Notes under the pieces: generated by a model
Databases searched by the model: none
What the model was told of the DNA's origin: nothing
What the model saw: the letters and a program-made list of their open reading frames with translations, nothing else
Assembly (NCBI GenBank): GCA_001552515.1
Contig: BCRI01000044.1
Span: 1-52,953, forward strand
Direction of reading: 5' to 3'
Source of the DNA: Sphaerimonospora mesophila NBRC 14179 = JCM 3151
GTDB lineage: Bacteria > Actinomycetota > Actinomycetes > Streptosporangiales > Streptosporangiaceae
DNA: 52,953 nucleotides
In this document: piece by piece, positions 43,203-51,210 of the stretch
Numbering within the stretch: the stretch's first letter is position 1
Layout: each line of letters starts with the position of its first letter
Made by a program: the position numbers and the translations under genes

Positions 43203-44423
43203 ATGAGCTTCGACATCGAACGTGTCCGCGCCCTTTATCCTGCTTTGTCCGACGGCTACGCCTGGCTGGACGCCGCCGCGGGCACGCAGGTGCCCCAGCC
43301 GGTGATCGACGCCATCGCCGCCGCCTACACCACGGGCATCGGCAACTCGCACGGGGCGTTCCCGGCCAGCGCGCGTTCCGACGCCATCGTGGGCCGGGCC
43401 AGGCAGGCCGTCGCCGACCTCGTCGGCGGAGACCCACGCGGCGTCGTCTTCGGCCCCAATATGACCACGCTGACCTATCGGTTCGCGTACGCGCTGGCGA
43501 AGGACTGGGGGCCGGACGACGAGATCGTGCTGTCCCGGCTCGACCACGACGCCAACGTACGGCCGTGGGTGCAGGCCGCGACCCGGGCCGGAGCCCGCAT
43601 CCGCTGGGCTTCCGTCGACGTGCCGAGCGGAGAACTGCCCGCCGAGCAGTACGACGAGCTCGTCACGGAACGCACCAGGCTCGTCGCGGTCACCGCCGCG
43701 AGCAACATCCTGGGCACCATGCCCGACGTCACGCGGATCACCGAACGTGCCCACGCGGTGGGAGCGCTGACGTACGTGGACGGCGTGCACGCCACCCCGC
43801 ACATGCCGATCGACGTGGCCGCGCTCGGCGCCGACTTCTACGCGACCAGCTCGTACAAGTGGTCGGGCCCGCACATCGGAGCCGTCATCGCCCGGCCCGA
43901 GCTGCTGGAACGGCTCCGGCCCGACAAACTGGCCTCCTCCCCGTCGGAGGTGCCCGACCGGTTCGAGACCGGCACCCTGCCCTTCGCCGACCTGGCCGGG
44001 GTCGCCGCGGCGGTCGATCACCTCGCCGAGCTGGATCCGGACGCCACCGGGACCCGCAGGGAACGGCTGCTCGCCTCGATGGCGGCGGTCGAGGCGTACG
44101 AGCAGGCCGAGCTGGCCCATCTGCTCAAGGGGCTGTCGTCGTTGTCGCACGTCAGGCCGATCGGCTCGCCGAGCCGTCGCACGGCCACCGTCTACTTCAA
44201 CGTGGCCGGACACTCGCCGCAGCGGGTCGCCGAGCACCTCGCGGCCCGCAAGATCAACGTGTGGGACGGACACTGCTACGCCTGGGAGCTCACACAGGCT
44301 CTCGGCATCCGCGACGAGGGCTCCGCCGTACGAGCCGGACTCGTCCACTACAACGACCACTCGGACGTCGACCGGCTCCTCGAGGCGCTGGACGATCTGC
44401 CGCGGCAGGGCGGCCGCGGGTAG
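43203..44423 (+). CDS. Cysteine desulfurase-like PLP protein
   Basis: A 406-residue class V aminotransferase-fold protein. Features are YAWLDAAAGTQVPQPVIDAI, SHGAFPASARSDAIVGRARQAVADL, DDEIVLSRLDHDANVRPW, TAASNILGTMPDV and the PLP lysine in ATSSYKWSGPHIGAV. The usual SufS/IscS catalytic-Cys loop is not visible; the nearest, DGHCYAWEL, holds a Cys near the expected C-terminal region, so desulfurase activity is possible but unproved. The family is often annotated cysteine desulfurase-like. The start has a weak GTGAGCC site and the palindrome GGCGGATATCCGCC lies about 40 bp upstream. A TetR operator follows the stop codon. Confidence 0.85.
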   Translation: MSFDIERVRALYPALSDGYAWLDAAAGTQVPQPVIDAIAAAYTTGIGNSHGAFPASARSDAIVGRARQAVADLVGGDPRGVVFGPNMTTLTYRFAYALAKDWGPDDEIVLSRLDHDANVRPWVQAATRAGARIRWASVDVPSGELPAEQYDELVTERTRLVAVTAASNILGTMPDVTRITERAHAVGALTYVDGVHATPHMPIDVAALGADFYATSSYKWSGPHIGAVIARPELLERLRPDKLASSPSEVPDRFETGTLPFADLAGVAAAVDHLAELDPDATGTRRERLLASMAAVEAYEQAELAHLLKGLSSLSHVRPIGSPSRRTATVYFNVAGHSPQRVAEHLAARKINVWDGHCYAWELTQALGIRDEGSAVRAGLVHYNDHSDVDRLLEALDDLPRQGGRG

Positions 44424-44457
44424 CGACGGGAACCCGGTTCCGAACTCTCGAGAGGTT

Positions 44458-44505
44458 TGCGCGTCACGCACCATTGCGTGACGCGCATCTTTGCGTGACC
44501 CGCAA
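44458..44505. promoter_or_regulatory. TetR-type operators and promoter of the TetR gene
   Basis: A 13-bp perfect inverted repeat (TGCGCGTCACGCA, 4-nt spacer, its complement at 44475-44487) is followed by a second partial palindrome TTGCGTGACCCGCAA (44491-44505). GCGTGAC recurs in all half-sites. TTGCGT at 44491 and TAGGGT at 44513 form a -35/-10-like pair with 16-bp spacing, placing transcription start near the GTG at 44526, so the transcript may be leaderless. Confidence 0.7.
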
Positions 44506-44525
44506 GGTTTGCTAGGGTGGTGTCC

Positions 44526-45155
44526 GTGAGCATGGATGAGCCCGCTGAGCGAATGGGTCTGCGCGAGCGCAAGAAGCAGGAGACCCGCATCGCGCTGAGT
44601 TGGGCTGCCATCCGGCTCACCGTGGAACGGGGGTTCGACAATGTCCGGGTGGAGGACATCGCCGCAGAAGCCGGTGTCTCTCCACGCACCTTCAACAACT
44701 ACTTCTCCAGCAAAGGCGAGGCGATCGTGGCCCGGCACCTCGACCGAGCCCGCCTGATCATGCAGGAGTTGCGCCGTCGCCCGGCCTCCGAGCCCCTGTG
44801 GGAGGCCATCACCACCGCCGTGCTGACACGACTCGCGCTGGGGCCGACGCCCGGCCCCGACCTGCCCGACCAGCAGTGGCAGGACGGCGTTCGCGTGATG
44901 ATGAGCGAACCGTCACTGCAGGGCGATTTCCTCAAGGGCGGCACCATCATCGAGGCCGAGTTGGCCGCGGCGATCGCCGAACGCACGGGCACCGACGCCG
45001 CCCGCGACCTCTATCCACGCCTGGTGGCGGGCGCGGTGGGAGCCGCGATCAGGGTGGTCACGGAGCAGTGGCTGCACGCCGAGCCGCCGGTGCCGATCAC
45101 ATCGCTGATGGAGGACGCGCTCCGCCGGCTCTCCGCCGGGCTGCCAGAACCCTGA
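44526..45155 (+). CDS. TetR family transcriptional regulator
   Basis: 209 residues from GTG 44526 (ATG 44532 and GTG 44517 are alternatives). The helix-turn-helix at about 15-60 reads RIALSWAAIRLTVERGFDNV then EDIAAEAGVSPRTFNNYF and SSKGEAIVARH. The C-terminal ligand/dimer domain carries RVVTEQWLHAEPPVP. Strong operator palindromes lie directly upstream, supporting autoregulation. The FAD monooxygenase gene 207 bp downstream is the likely target or co-regulated enzyme; many TetR proteins pair with aromatic-polyketide or drug monooxygenases in this way. Confidence 0.92.
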   Translation: MSMDEPAERMGLRERKKQETRIALSWAAIRLTVERGFDNVRVEDIAAEAGVSPRTFNNYFSSKGEAIVARHLDRARLIMQELRRRPASEPLWEAITTAVLTRLALGPTPGPDLPDQQWQDGVRVMMSEPSLQGDFLKGGTIIEAELAAAIAERTGTDAARDLYPRLVAGAVGAAIRVVTEQWLHAEPPVPITSLMEDALRRLSAGLPEP

Positions 45156-45165
45156 CCCCGATCCC

Positions 45166-45250
45166 CGTACTCGGGTTCCCGTTACCCGGGTTTCCGTAGT
45201 CGGGTTTCCATACCCGGGCTTCCGTACCCGGGCTTCCGTACCCAAGCCTG
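45166..45250 (+). repeat. 14-15 bp tandem repeats
   Basis: About six degenerate head-to-tail units of type CGTACCCGGGCTTC, with period 14-15, between the TetR and monooxygenase genes. Two units are identical and the others have drifted. The core CCCGGG is self-complementary, giving each unit a small palindrome. Confidence 0.75.
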
Positions 45251-45362
45251 CGTCGTCCGCCGCGACGCCATCACCCCGCCACGACCGATCACCCGTCCGC
45301 GAGTCCGCGCGCCGCCGGGTCGGTTCACCATGCCTTCGAACACGTCCCCGAGGAGGACCGTC

Positions 45363-46946
45363 ATGTCCATCGACGTCGTGATCGCCGGAGCAGGCCCGAA
45401 CGGGCTGATGCTCGCCTGCGAGTTGGCCCTGGCCGGCGTACGGCCGATCGTGCTGGAGCGCCTGCCGGAACGCACCACGGAGAACCGGGCCAACGGCCTG
45501 GTGGGCCAGGTCGTGCGGATGCTCGACCGCCGCGGTCTGTACGAGCGCCTCGGCGGCGACGAGTCGCCCCGGCCCACGCCGCGGTACATGTTCGGCGCGC
45601 TCCCCCTGAACCTGGGCCCGCTCGGCGCCGACAACCCGTTGCACCTGCTGCCGGTGCCGCAACTCCGCATCGAGCAGGTCTTGGAGGAACGCGCCGTCGA
45701 ACTCGGCGTGGAGATCCGCCGGGGTCACGAGCTGACCGGGCTCCAGCAGGACGAGGACGCGGTCGCCGTGGACATGTCCGGGCCCGGCGGCGCCTATCGC
45801 CTGCGCGCCCGCTATCTGGTCGGCGCCGACGGCGGGCGCAGCGTGACACGCAAGCTGTCCGGCATCGGCTTCCCCGGCGTGACCAGGGACGAGACGATCT
45901 CGCGTACCGCCAGTGTCAGCGTACCGCCCGAGTTGGTCGACCCGACGACCGGCGGGCTGAACGTGCCCGGCTACGGACTCATCCCGCTGAACATGCACCA
46001 CCGCACAGAACGCGGAGGAATATTCGCGTTCGCATCGTTTCCACCCCGTTCGCCCCTGGTCACGACGCTGGAGTGGGAGCCGGACCGGACCGACGACGGG
46101 TCCGCCCCGGAGCTGACGCTGGACGAGATGCGCGAGAGCATCCGCCGGGTGCTCGGGGTCGACGTGCCGCTCGGCCCGCCCGACGGCCCGGGACCTCACC
46201 TGCTGCGCCGCGTGGTCGGTGGCAACACGCGGCTGGCCGCCCGGTTCCGTGACCGTCATGTGCTGCTGGTCGGCGACGCGGCGCACGTGCACAGCGCGCT
46301 CGGCGGCCCCGGGCTCAACCTGGGCCTGCAGGACGCGATCAACCTGGGGTGGAAGCTCGCCGCCGAGATTCACGGCTGGGCCCCTCCGGGGCTGCTGGAC
46401 AGCTACGAGACCGAGCGGCGGCCGGCCGCCGAACGGGTGGTCATGCACACCCAGGCGCAGTCGGCGCTGATCGCCCCCGGCAGCGAGGTCACCGCGCTGC
46501 GCGAGCTGTTCGCCGAGTTGCTGCGCGACCGCAGGAACGTCCGGCACATCGCCAACATGATGTCGGGGGCGGACATCAGGTACGCCCCGGGCTCCGCCGA
46601 CGCCCATCCCATGGTCGGCCGGTGGGCCCCCGACCTGCTCCTGGAGACGGAGAAGGGCACCGTACGGCTCGCCGAGCTGACCAGGACCGCACGGCCGCTG
46701 CTTCTTGACATGACCCCCGACGGATCGCTCATCGAGGCGGTGTCCGGTCGGCACGACCGGGTGGACGCCATCGCGGCACGCCCCCGGCCCACCACGGCGC
46801 CGTCGGATTCCCCGTCCGCCCTGCTTCTCCGTCCGGACTGCTACGTGGCGTGGGCCTCGGCCTCGCCGTACCCCGACGAACGGGAACGTGACGGGCTCCG
46901 TACGGCCATGGCCGGGTGGTTCGGCGCCGCCCACTCGATGGCATGA
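45363..46946 (+). CDS. FAD-dependent monooxygenase (aromatic hydroxylase type)
   Basis: 527 residues from ATG 45363, behind GAGGAGGAC. The dinucleotide-binding N-terminus is VVIAGAGPNGLMLACELALAGV. LVGADGGRSVTRKLSGIGF is the DG motif, and HVLLVGDAAHVHSALGGPGLNLGLQDAINLGWKLA is the GD motif contacting FAD ribitol. YETERRPAAERVV and a C-terminal thioredoxin-like half (RPDCYVAWASASPYPDERERDGL) complete the Rdc/PgaE-like architecture. It would hydroxylate an aromatic or polyketide-type substrate using NAD(P)H and O2; the substrate is not predictable. Likely controlled by the adjacent TetR. Confidence 0.92.
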   Translation: MSIDVVIAGAGPNGLMLACELALAGVRPIVLERLPERTTENRANGLVGQVVRMLDRRGLYERLGGDESPRPTPRYMFGALPLNLGPLGADNPLHLLPVPQLRIEQVLEERAVELGVEIRRGHELTGLQQDEDAVAVDMSGPGGAYRLRARYLVGADGGRSVTRKLSGIGFPGVTRDETISRTASVSVPPELVDPTTGGLNVPGYGLIPLNMHHRTERGGIFAFASFPPRSPLVTTLEWEPDRTDDGSAPELTLDEMRESIRRVLGVDVPLGPPDGPGPHLLRRVVGGNTRLAARFRDRHVLLVGDAAHVHSALGGPGLNLGLQDAINLGWKLAAEIHGWAPPGLLDSYETERRPAAERVVMHTQAQSALIAPGSEVTALRELFAELLRDRRNVRHIANMMSGADIRYAPGSADAHPMVGRWAPDLLLETEKGTVRLAELTRTARPLLLDMTPDGSLIEAVSGRHDRVDAIAARPRPTTAPSDSPSALLLRPDCYVAWASASPYPDERERDGLRTAMAGWFGAAHSMA

Positions 46947-47115
46947 CGCTGGTCGAGCGCGGACCGGTCGGGGGGTGACGAGCTGACGGAGTGGCTCGCC
47001 CACGCCGGAGGCCCCACCCCGGAGGAACGGTTCGCACCCGGCCTGGACTTCGTCCTCGACGGCATCGCCGCCCTCCTACCGCCATCCCCTCGGACGGGCC
47101 CGGGTCCCTGGCTGA
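46947..47115 (+). pseudogene. TetR C-terminal fragment
   Basis: An open frame starting just after the monooxygenase stop codon encodes LTEWLAHAGGPTPEERF followed by APGLDFVLDGIAALLP, which matches the ligand-domain end of TetR/AcrR regulators. There is no start codon, no DNA-binding domain and no room for one. After about 47100 the frame has no recognisable similarity. A TTA codon occurs further along. Confidence 0.6.
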
Positions 47116-47197
47116 GGCGGCACCTCGAACGTACCGGTGCCGCCTTACTCGGATCTCTCGAGCTAGTCCAGATCCCGGCCAGGGCTGCTGCCCCGCG

Positions 47198-48448
47198 TCA
47201 CCCGCCGGTCGTCAACTGGTCCAGGGGCACGTCGGGGTCGGCGAGCCTGTCCCGGTCGACCTGGGCACCCGACCGGATCAGACCCTGGATCTGCCCTATG
47301 ACGTCCCAGATGTTCACGTTCATCCCGGCCAGCACCCGGCCGTCCGCCAGCCAGAACGCGATGAACTCCCGCCGGGCGAGGTCACCGCGTACGACCACGT
47401 CGTCGTACTGACCGGGCTCGGCGTAGCCCGCGTACTCCATGCCCAGGTCGTACTGATCTGTGAAGAAGTACGGGATGCGGTCGTACGCCACGGGCTCGCC
47501 CAGCATCGACCGCGCGGCCGCCTGAGGCTGGTTCAGGGCATTCGCCCAGTGCTCCACCCGGATGTGCTTGCCGAGCACCGGGTGGTAGGCGTTGGCCACG
47601 TCTCCGGCCGCGTAGACGTCCGGGTCGCCGGTCCGCAGCGAGGCGTCGACCACGATGCCGTTCTCGACCTTCAGGCCGGCCTCGGCGGCGAGCCGGATGT
47701 TCGGCGTGATGCCGACGCCGACCACGACCGCGTCGCCGTCGATCCGGGTGCCGTCGGCGAGCCGCACTCCGGTGGCGCGGCCGCGCTCGCCGACGATCTC
47801 GGTGACCTGCGCACCCAGTCGCAGGTCCACGCCGTTCTCACGGTGGAGGTCGGCGAAGACGGACGCGATACGCGGACCCAGGACACGCAGCAGCGGCAGT
47901 TCGTCCGCCTCCACGACGGTGGCTGCGACGCCGGCCTGCCTGGCGGCGGCGGCCGTCTCCAGGCCGATCCAGCCTCCCCCGACGAAGACGACGCGGGAGG
48001 CGGTCTGGAAGACCTGCCGGATGCGCTCGCAGTCGCCGACGCTGCGGAGGTAGAAGACGCCGTCGAGGTCGGCGCCGGGGACGGGCAGGCGGCGCGGGGA
48101 GGCTCCGGTGGTGAGCAGCAGCTTGTCGTAGCCGATCTCGTCGAGACCCGCCTGGTCGCCGCCGGAGACGGTGACCACGCGCCGATCCCGGTCGATGGCG
48201 TCGACCGTACGGCCCAGGCGCAGATCGACGCGCTGCTCGGCGTACCACTCCGGCGGGTGTACGAAGATCTTCTCTCGCTCCTGCTTACCCTGCAGATATC
48301 CCTTGGACAGCGGCGGACGCTCGTACGGCGGCTCCTGCTCGTCCCCGATCAGCACGATGCGTCCGTCGAACCCCTGTCCGCGCAGCGCCTCGGCCGCCTT
48401 CGCACCGGCCAAACTCGCTCCGACTATCACGAACGTGGACTGTGCCAT
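47198..48448 (-). CDS. NAD(P)/FAD-dependent ferredoxin reductase-like oxidoreductase
   Basis: 416 residues with the ordered motifs of the BphA4/putidaredoxin reductase group. FAD site: STFVIVGASLAGAKAAEALRGQGFDG and YERPPLSKGYLQGKQ. NAD site: RVVFVGGGWIGLETAAAARQAGVAATVVE, ending in Glu (NADH preference). ITPNIRLAAEAGL and DPDVYAAGDVANAYHP follow. The C-terminal domain contains RVEHWANALNQPQAAARSML. It would pass electrons from NADH to a ferredoxin or rubredoxin for an oxygenase or P450; none of those is encoded nearby. An A/T-rich region at 48480-48526 is its probable promoter. Confidence 0.93.
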   Translation of the reverse strand: MAQSTFVIVGASLAGAKAAEALRGQGFDGRIVLIGDEQEPPYERPPLSKGYLQGKQEREKIFVHPPEWYAEQRVDLRLGRTVDAIDRDRRVVTVSGGDQAGLDEIGYDKLLLTTGASPRRLPVPGADLDGVFYLRSVGDCERIRQVFQTASRVVFVGGGWIGLETAAAARQAGVAATVVEADELPLLRVLGPRIASVFADLHRENGVDLRLGAQVTEIVGERGRATGVRLADGTRIDGDAVVVGVGITPNIRLAAEAGLKVENGIVVDASLRTGDPDVYAAGDVANAYHPVLGKHIRVEHWANALNQPQAAARSMLGEPVAYDRIPYFFTDQYDLGMEYAGYAEPGQYDDVVVRGDLARREFIAFWLADGRVLAGMNVNIWDVIGQIQGLIRSGAQVDRDRLADPDVPLDQLTTGG

Positions 48449-48479
48449 CTCGCGTGCTCCCTGCTGCCGGTGAGTGATG

Positions 48480-48526
48480 GGACGATTTTGACTAAAGACG
48501 ATTAGATTAAATCAGTGTCCCGTCAT
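48480..48526. promoter_or_regulatory. A/T-rich promoter/operator region of the reductase gene
   Basis: A strikingly A/T-rich patch in high-GC surroundings, with TTTGACTAAAG and GATTAGATTAAATCA words and framing GGGAC/GTCCC. It lies 32-78 bp upstream of the reductase start. The promoter role is inferred from position; no operator family is identified. Confidence 0.4.
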
Positions 48527-48554
48527 CCTTGTGGGCAAGCCGGACCGGAGAGGT

Positions 48555-48986
48555 TCAACGCACCGGGTGCTCGGCGGCTCTGTTCCGGCGGCCTCGCCAC
48601 AGGTCGTCGGCGGCCAGGGCGCCCCCGCCGGTGAAGGCGATGGCCAGGCTCGCGGCGGCCAGGCCGAGAACCAACTCGAAGCCATCGGTGCTCACGAAGA
48701 TGCCCTTGTTCGCGTGCACGAAGACGAACGCGCCCAGCATGTCGAGCGTGAACAACGTGCCGAACACCGGCAGCAGCAGTCCGAGCACCAGGGCGACGCC
48801 GCCGACCAGTTCGAGGACGGCGGTCCCCAGGGCGGACAGCCAGGGAAGCGGGACGCCCTCCGACCGGAGATAGGCGGCCGTGGCGTCGATGCCGGATGCG
48901 AATTTCTCCCATCCGTGCGCGAAGAAGATGAAGCCGAGAGCGAGGCGGGCGAGCAGCAGGGCGATCGGCCGTGCCTTTTCAATCAC
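48555..48986 (-). CDS. DoxX family membrane protein
   Basis: 143 residues from GTG 48986; the longer frame to 49037 starts with unlikely residues. Four membrane helices: PIALLLARLALGFIFFAHGWEKF, LGTAVLELVGGVALVLGLLLPVFG, TLDMLGAFVFVHANKGIFV and FELVLGLAAASLAIAFTGGG. The signature FFAHGWEKF and the ALVLGLLLP turn are typical of DoxX. Bacterial homologues are linked to redox stress and quinone-type electron flow. Same strand as, and upstream of, the ferredoxin reductase gene, though separated by about 106 bp with its own promoter-like region. Confidence 0.9.
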   Translation of the reverse strand: MIEKARPIALLLARLALGFIFFAHGWEKFASGIDATAAYLRSEGVPLPWLSALGTAVLELVGGVALVLGLLLPVFGTLFTLDMLGAFVFVHANKGIFVSTDGFELVLGLAAASLAIAFTGGGALAADDLWRGRRNRAAEHPVR

Positions 48987-49283
48987 AGGAGTCCCCTGTT
49001 CCCTGCCACCACTCACGGAGCATCCACGCCCGATCATGACGAGCGGTGGACAGATCCTCGGACCGACAGAGCCTTATCTGACGTTATGGCAGTCCAGGGG
49101 ACGCACAACCTTGTCCGGTCAATGCTCTGTCCAGCGATTCGCCTCCCGCCTGCCCAGGCCGCGTCGGTCACGGCAGCCTTTCGCTCGAGGTGAGACGGCG
49201 ACCGTCCCGGGATCCGCAACGGCCTCGCGGTCCGGCAAGCCGGTCACAGGTCAGCCCCAAGTCCGCGAATCCATGCTGACTCC

Positions 49284-49826
49284 ATGGACCTGACCGATGC
49301 CGCCGGAGAGCCCACCCCGACCGCGACCCCGGGCCGCCGCATGCCGGGAAAGTTCGGCATGAGCGTCCTCCTGATCTGCTGGCTCACGCTCGGCGTGCTG
49401 CCGATCGTGACCGCGGCGCCGGACCTCCGGCTCGCGACCGGGAAGATCGGCACCCCGGGCACCCTCACCGTCGTCTCCTGCGTCTCCCTCGGACGAGGAC
49501 GGTACGACTGCGCGGGCAGGTTCGTCCCTGACGGGGGCGGAGACGCGATCATGGTGGCCGTACCGCCCGAGTCAGAGGTGGGGGACGTCACGCGGGCCCG
49601 GCTCACCCCTGAGCGGGATCGGGCCCTACCGTCCGGCACGAAGGGCGTGCTGCGGGCGATGACGCTCCCCGCCACCGGCCTCGGCTCGCTGGCCTTCCTG
49701 CCCTATGTGCTGCTGTACGTCTTCCGAGCCGGACAGGGGCGCAAAATCGCCCTGAGGATGGGAACGGCGCTCACCGCCCTGTCCCTGGTGGTGATCGTGG
49801 TCGGCATGATCGCCGCCTACTCCTGA
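49284..49826 (+). CDS. Membrane protein of unknown function
   Basis: 180 residues. A Pro/Thr-rich N-terminus precedes a membrane helix (about 25-44, GMSVLLICWLTLGVLPIVTA). A compact outer domain with two Cys (VVSCVSLGRGRYDCAGRF) may be disulphide-linked, and two closely spaced membrane helices follow (SLAFLPYVLLYVF, MGTALTALSLVVIVVGMIAAY). This layout recalls DUF3592-like membrane proteins, in which an extracellular beta loop sits between helices, but the match is loose. The start is ATG 49284. Confidence 0.7.
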   Translation: MDLTDAAGEPTPTATPGRRMPGKFGMSVLLICWLTLGVLPIVTAAPDLRLATGKIGTPGTLTVVSCVSLGRGRYDCAGRFVPDGGGDAIMVAVPPESEVGDVTRARLTPERDRALPSGTKGVLRAMTLPATGLGSLAFLPYVLLYVFRAGQGRKIALRMGTALTALSLVVIVVGMIAAYS

Positions 49827-49854
49827 CGGCCTGGCCGCGCGGCGGCGATCCCCC

Positions 49855-49875
49855 ATGGGCCGGGCGGCCCATTTT
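49855..49875 (+). terminator. Terminator
   Basis: ATGGGCC/GGCCCAT stem with a GGGC loop, followed by TTT. It follows the unknown membrane protein gene by about 30 bp. Confidence 0.7.
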
Positions 49876-49961
49876 CAGTCGCTTCGGGAAGCATCATCGA
49901 CTTCTATAGGTTCAATCACACCGTTGGAAGACGAGCCCGGAATCGCATGTGAGGGACCCAC

Positions 49962-50540
49962 ATGGCCTACATCCACCGCACCACCATGACACCCGGCAAG
50001 GTGGAGCTGCTCACCGAGTGGCTGCCGAAGCAGAGCTGGTACGCGGGTGAATCGGCCAGGCCCGAACTGGCCAAGGCCGGTGGATTCCGGTTGGACGATC
50101 CGGAGGGCGAGGTCGGGATCGAGTTCATGGTCGTGACGGACACCGCCGGGCAGGAGCCGGTGGCGTACCTGGTGCCGATGAGCTACCGTGGCGCGGCTCT
50201 GGAGGGCGTCCCCGGCGGGGCGCTGATCGGCACCGCCGAACACGGGGTGCTCGGCACCCGGTGGATCTATGACGGTGTCCACGACCCGGTGGTGGTGGCG
50301 CAGTTGCGCGCTCTTCTGCGCGGCGAGACGACACCGCAGCATCAGAGCGAGAGCGACACCCCGGACCCGACCGTCATCGTGCACGGCATCGGCCCTGAAG
50401 ACGGGATCGAAGTGCAGGTCAACCGCGTCCTTCGGCCGGGTGAGACGGCGGACGGATCGCCGGGTCGCCTGATCGCCGGATGGACCTGGCCGAATGGAAC
50501 GACCGCGCGGGGCGTGTTCGCGGCCGTCACGCGGCCGTAG
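49962..50540 (+). CDS. Stand-alone maltokinase N-terminal cap-like protein
   Basis: 192 residues. The N-terminus MAYIHRTTMTPGKVELLTEWLPKQSW and the sequence GGFRLDDPEGEVGIEFMVVTD, then PVAYLVPMSYRGAALEGV, GTAEHGVLGTRWIYDGVHDPVVVAQL and QSESDTPDPTVIV correspond to the cap domain found before maltokinase catalytic domains (Mak1/Pep2 family), which act in the GlgE trehalose-to-glucan route. The kinase domain itself is absent and no truncation signs (frameshift, stop) are visible. It could be a stand-alone binding or regulatory protein; no GlgE, TreS or glycogen gene lies in the window. Confidence 0.75.
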   Translation: MAYIHRTTMTPGKVELLTEWLPKQSWYAGESARPELAKAGGFRLDDPEGEVGIEFMVVTDTAGQEPVAYLVPMSYRGAALEGVPGGALIGTAEHGVLGTRWIYDGVHDPVVVAQLRALLRGETTPQHQSESDTPDPTVIVHGIGPEDGIEVQVNRVLRPGETADGSPGRLIAGWTWPNGTTARGVFAAVTRP

Positions 50541-50619
50541 GTCCCCCGACCCGGACGAACCGCTTGTCCCGTTGCCCCTTGAGTACGTCTCCGCCCACGA
50601 TCCGCAGCGAGGCGAGTGG

Positions 50620-51123
50620 TCACCTGGGACAAGCGTTCTTCGGGTTGACCGTGTGGTTCGAAGGGTCGTTCATACCCCTGCCAGACCCCTGACCCGTCCA
50701 GTAGATGCCCAATGCCGCCTTCGGCTCACCCGCCGACAGAACGACCGGGAAATCCGAGACGTACTGCTGGCCGTCGAGCGTTCTGCCCTGAACGACCAAC
50801 CACCAGGTCTCTTCGTACTCGCGCGTGGCCGACTCGTGGACCGCTTGCCTCACGGTGGGCTTGTCTCCGGGTAGCAGACACTCCCTTAAGGCACCCTCCA
50901 GGAGAGTCGCACAGGTCTCCTCACTGCGCGCGAACTCGGCGCAGAAATCGGCGATGCCGTTCTTGCCGACTCCGGCCACGACCTCGGCGAGGACCGCCTC
51001 CGCCATCTCCTGCGTGAACGCGACCACAGGAGGTGGCTTGGGCTGCTCCGGCGCGGCCGTGCAGCCCGCCACCGCCAGCACGACCAGGACCGTCACCACG
51101 CCTCGGCGCATGATCGAGAGCAT
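50620..51123 (-). CDS. Lipoprotein of unknown function
   Basis: 167 residues with a signal peptide (MRRGVVTVLVVLAVAGC) whose lipobox VAGC puts Cys near residue 21. The first ATG (51123) and a second at 51111 are both possible; the second gives a tighter signal peptide. The mature protein has FCAEFARSEETCATLLEGALREC, an unusual Cys-rich helical stretch, and ends in NDPSNHTVNPKNACPR. No family is recognised. It is divergent from, or independent of, the cap-like protein upstream. Confidence 0.75.
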   Translation of the reverse strand: MLSIMRRGVVTVLVVLAVAGCTAAPEQPKPPPVVAFTQEMAEAVLAEVVAGVGKNGIADFCAEFARSEETCATLLEGALRECLLPGDKPTVRQAVHESATREYEETWWLVVQGRTLDGQQYVSDFPVVLSAGEPKAALGIYWTGQGSGRGMNDPSNHTVNPKNACPR

Positions 51124-51210
51124 ACGTCCCTGGCTCCGGAGAGCACTCGGCGATATCGCGATCTCCGGGAGGCGCCGGCGCGACGACCTTTGCGGGTTGC
51201 GACCCGCACC

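Noticed and set aside
44913-47003. 696-residue minus-strand open frame
   Set aside because: It is antisense to the FAD monooxygenase and TetR genes, with shadow composition.
46991-48505. 504-residue plus-strand open frame
   Set aside because: It is antisense to the ferredoxin reductase-like gene, which carries clear FAD and NAD motifs.
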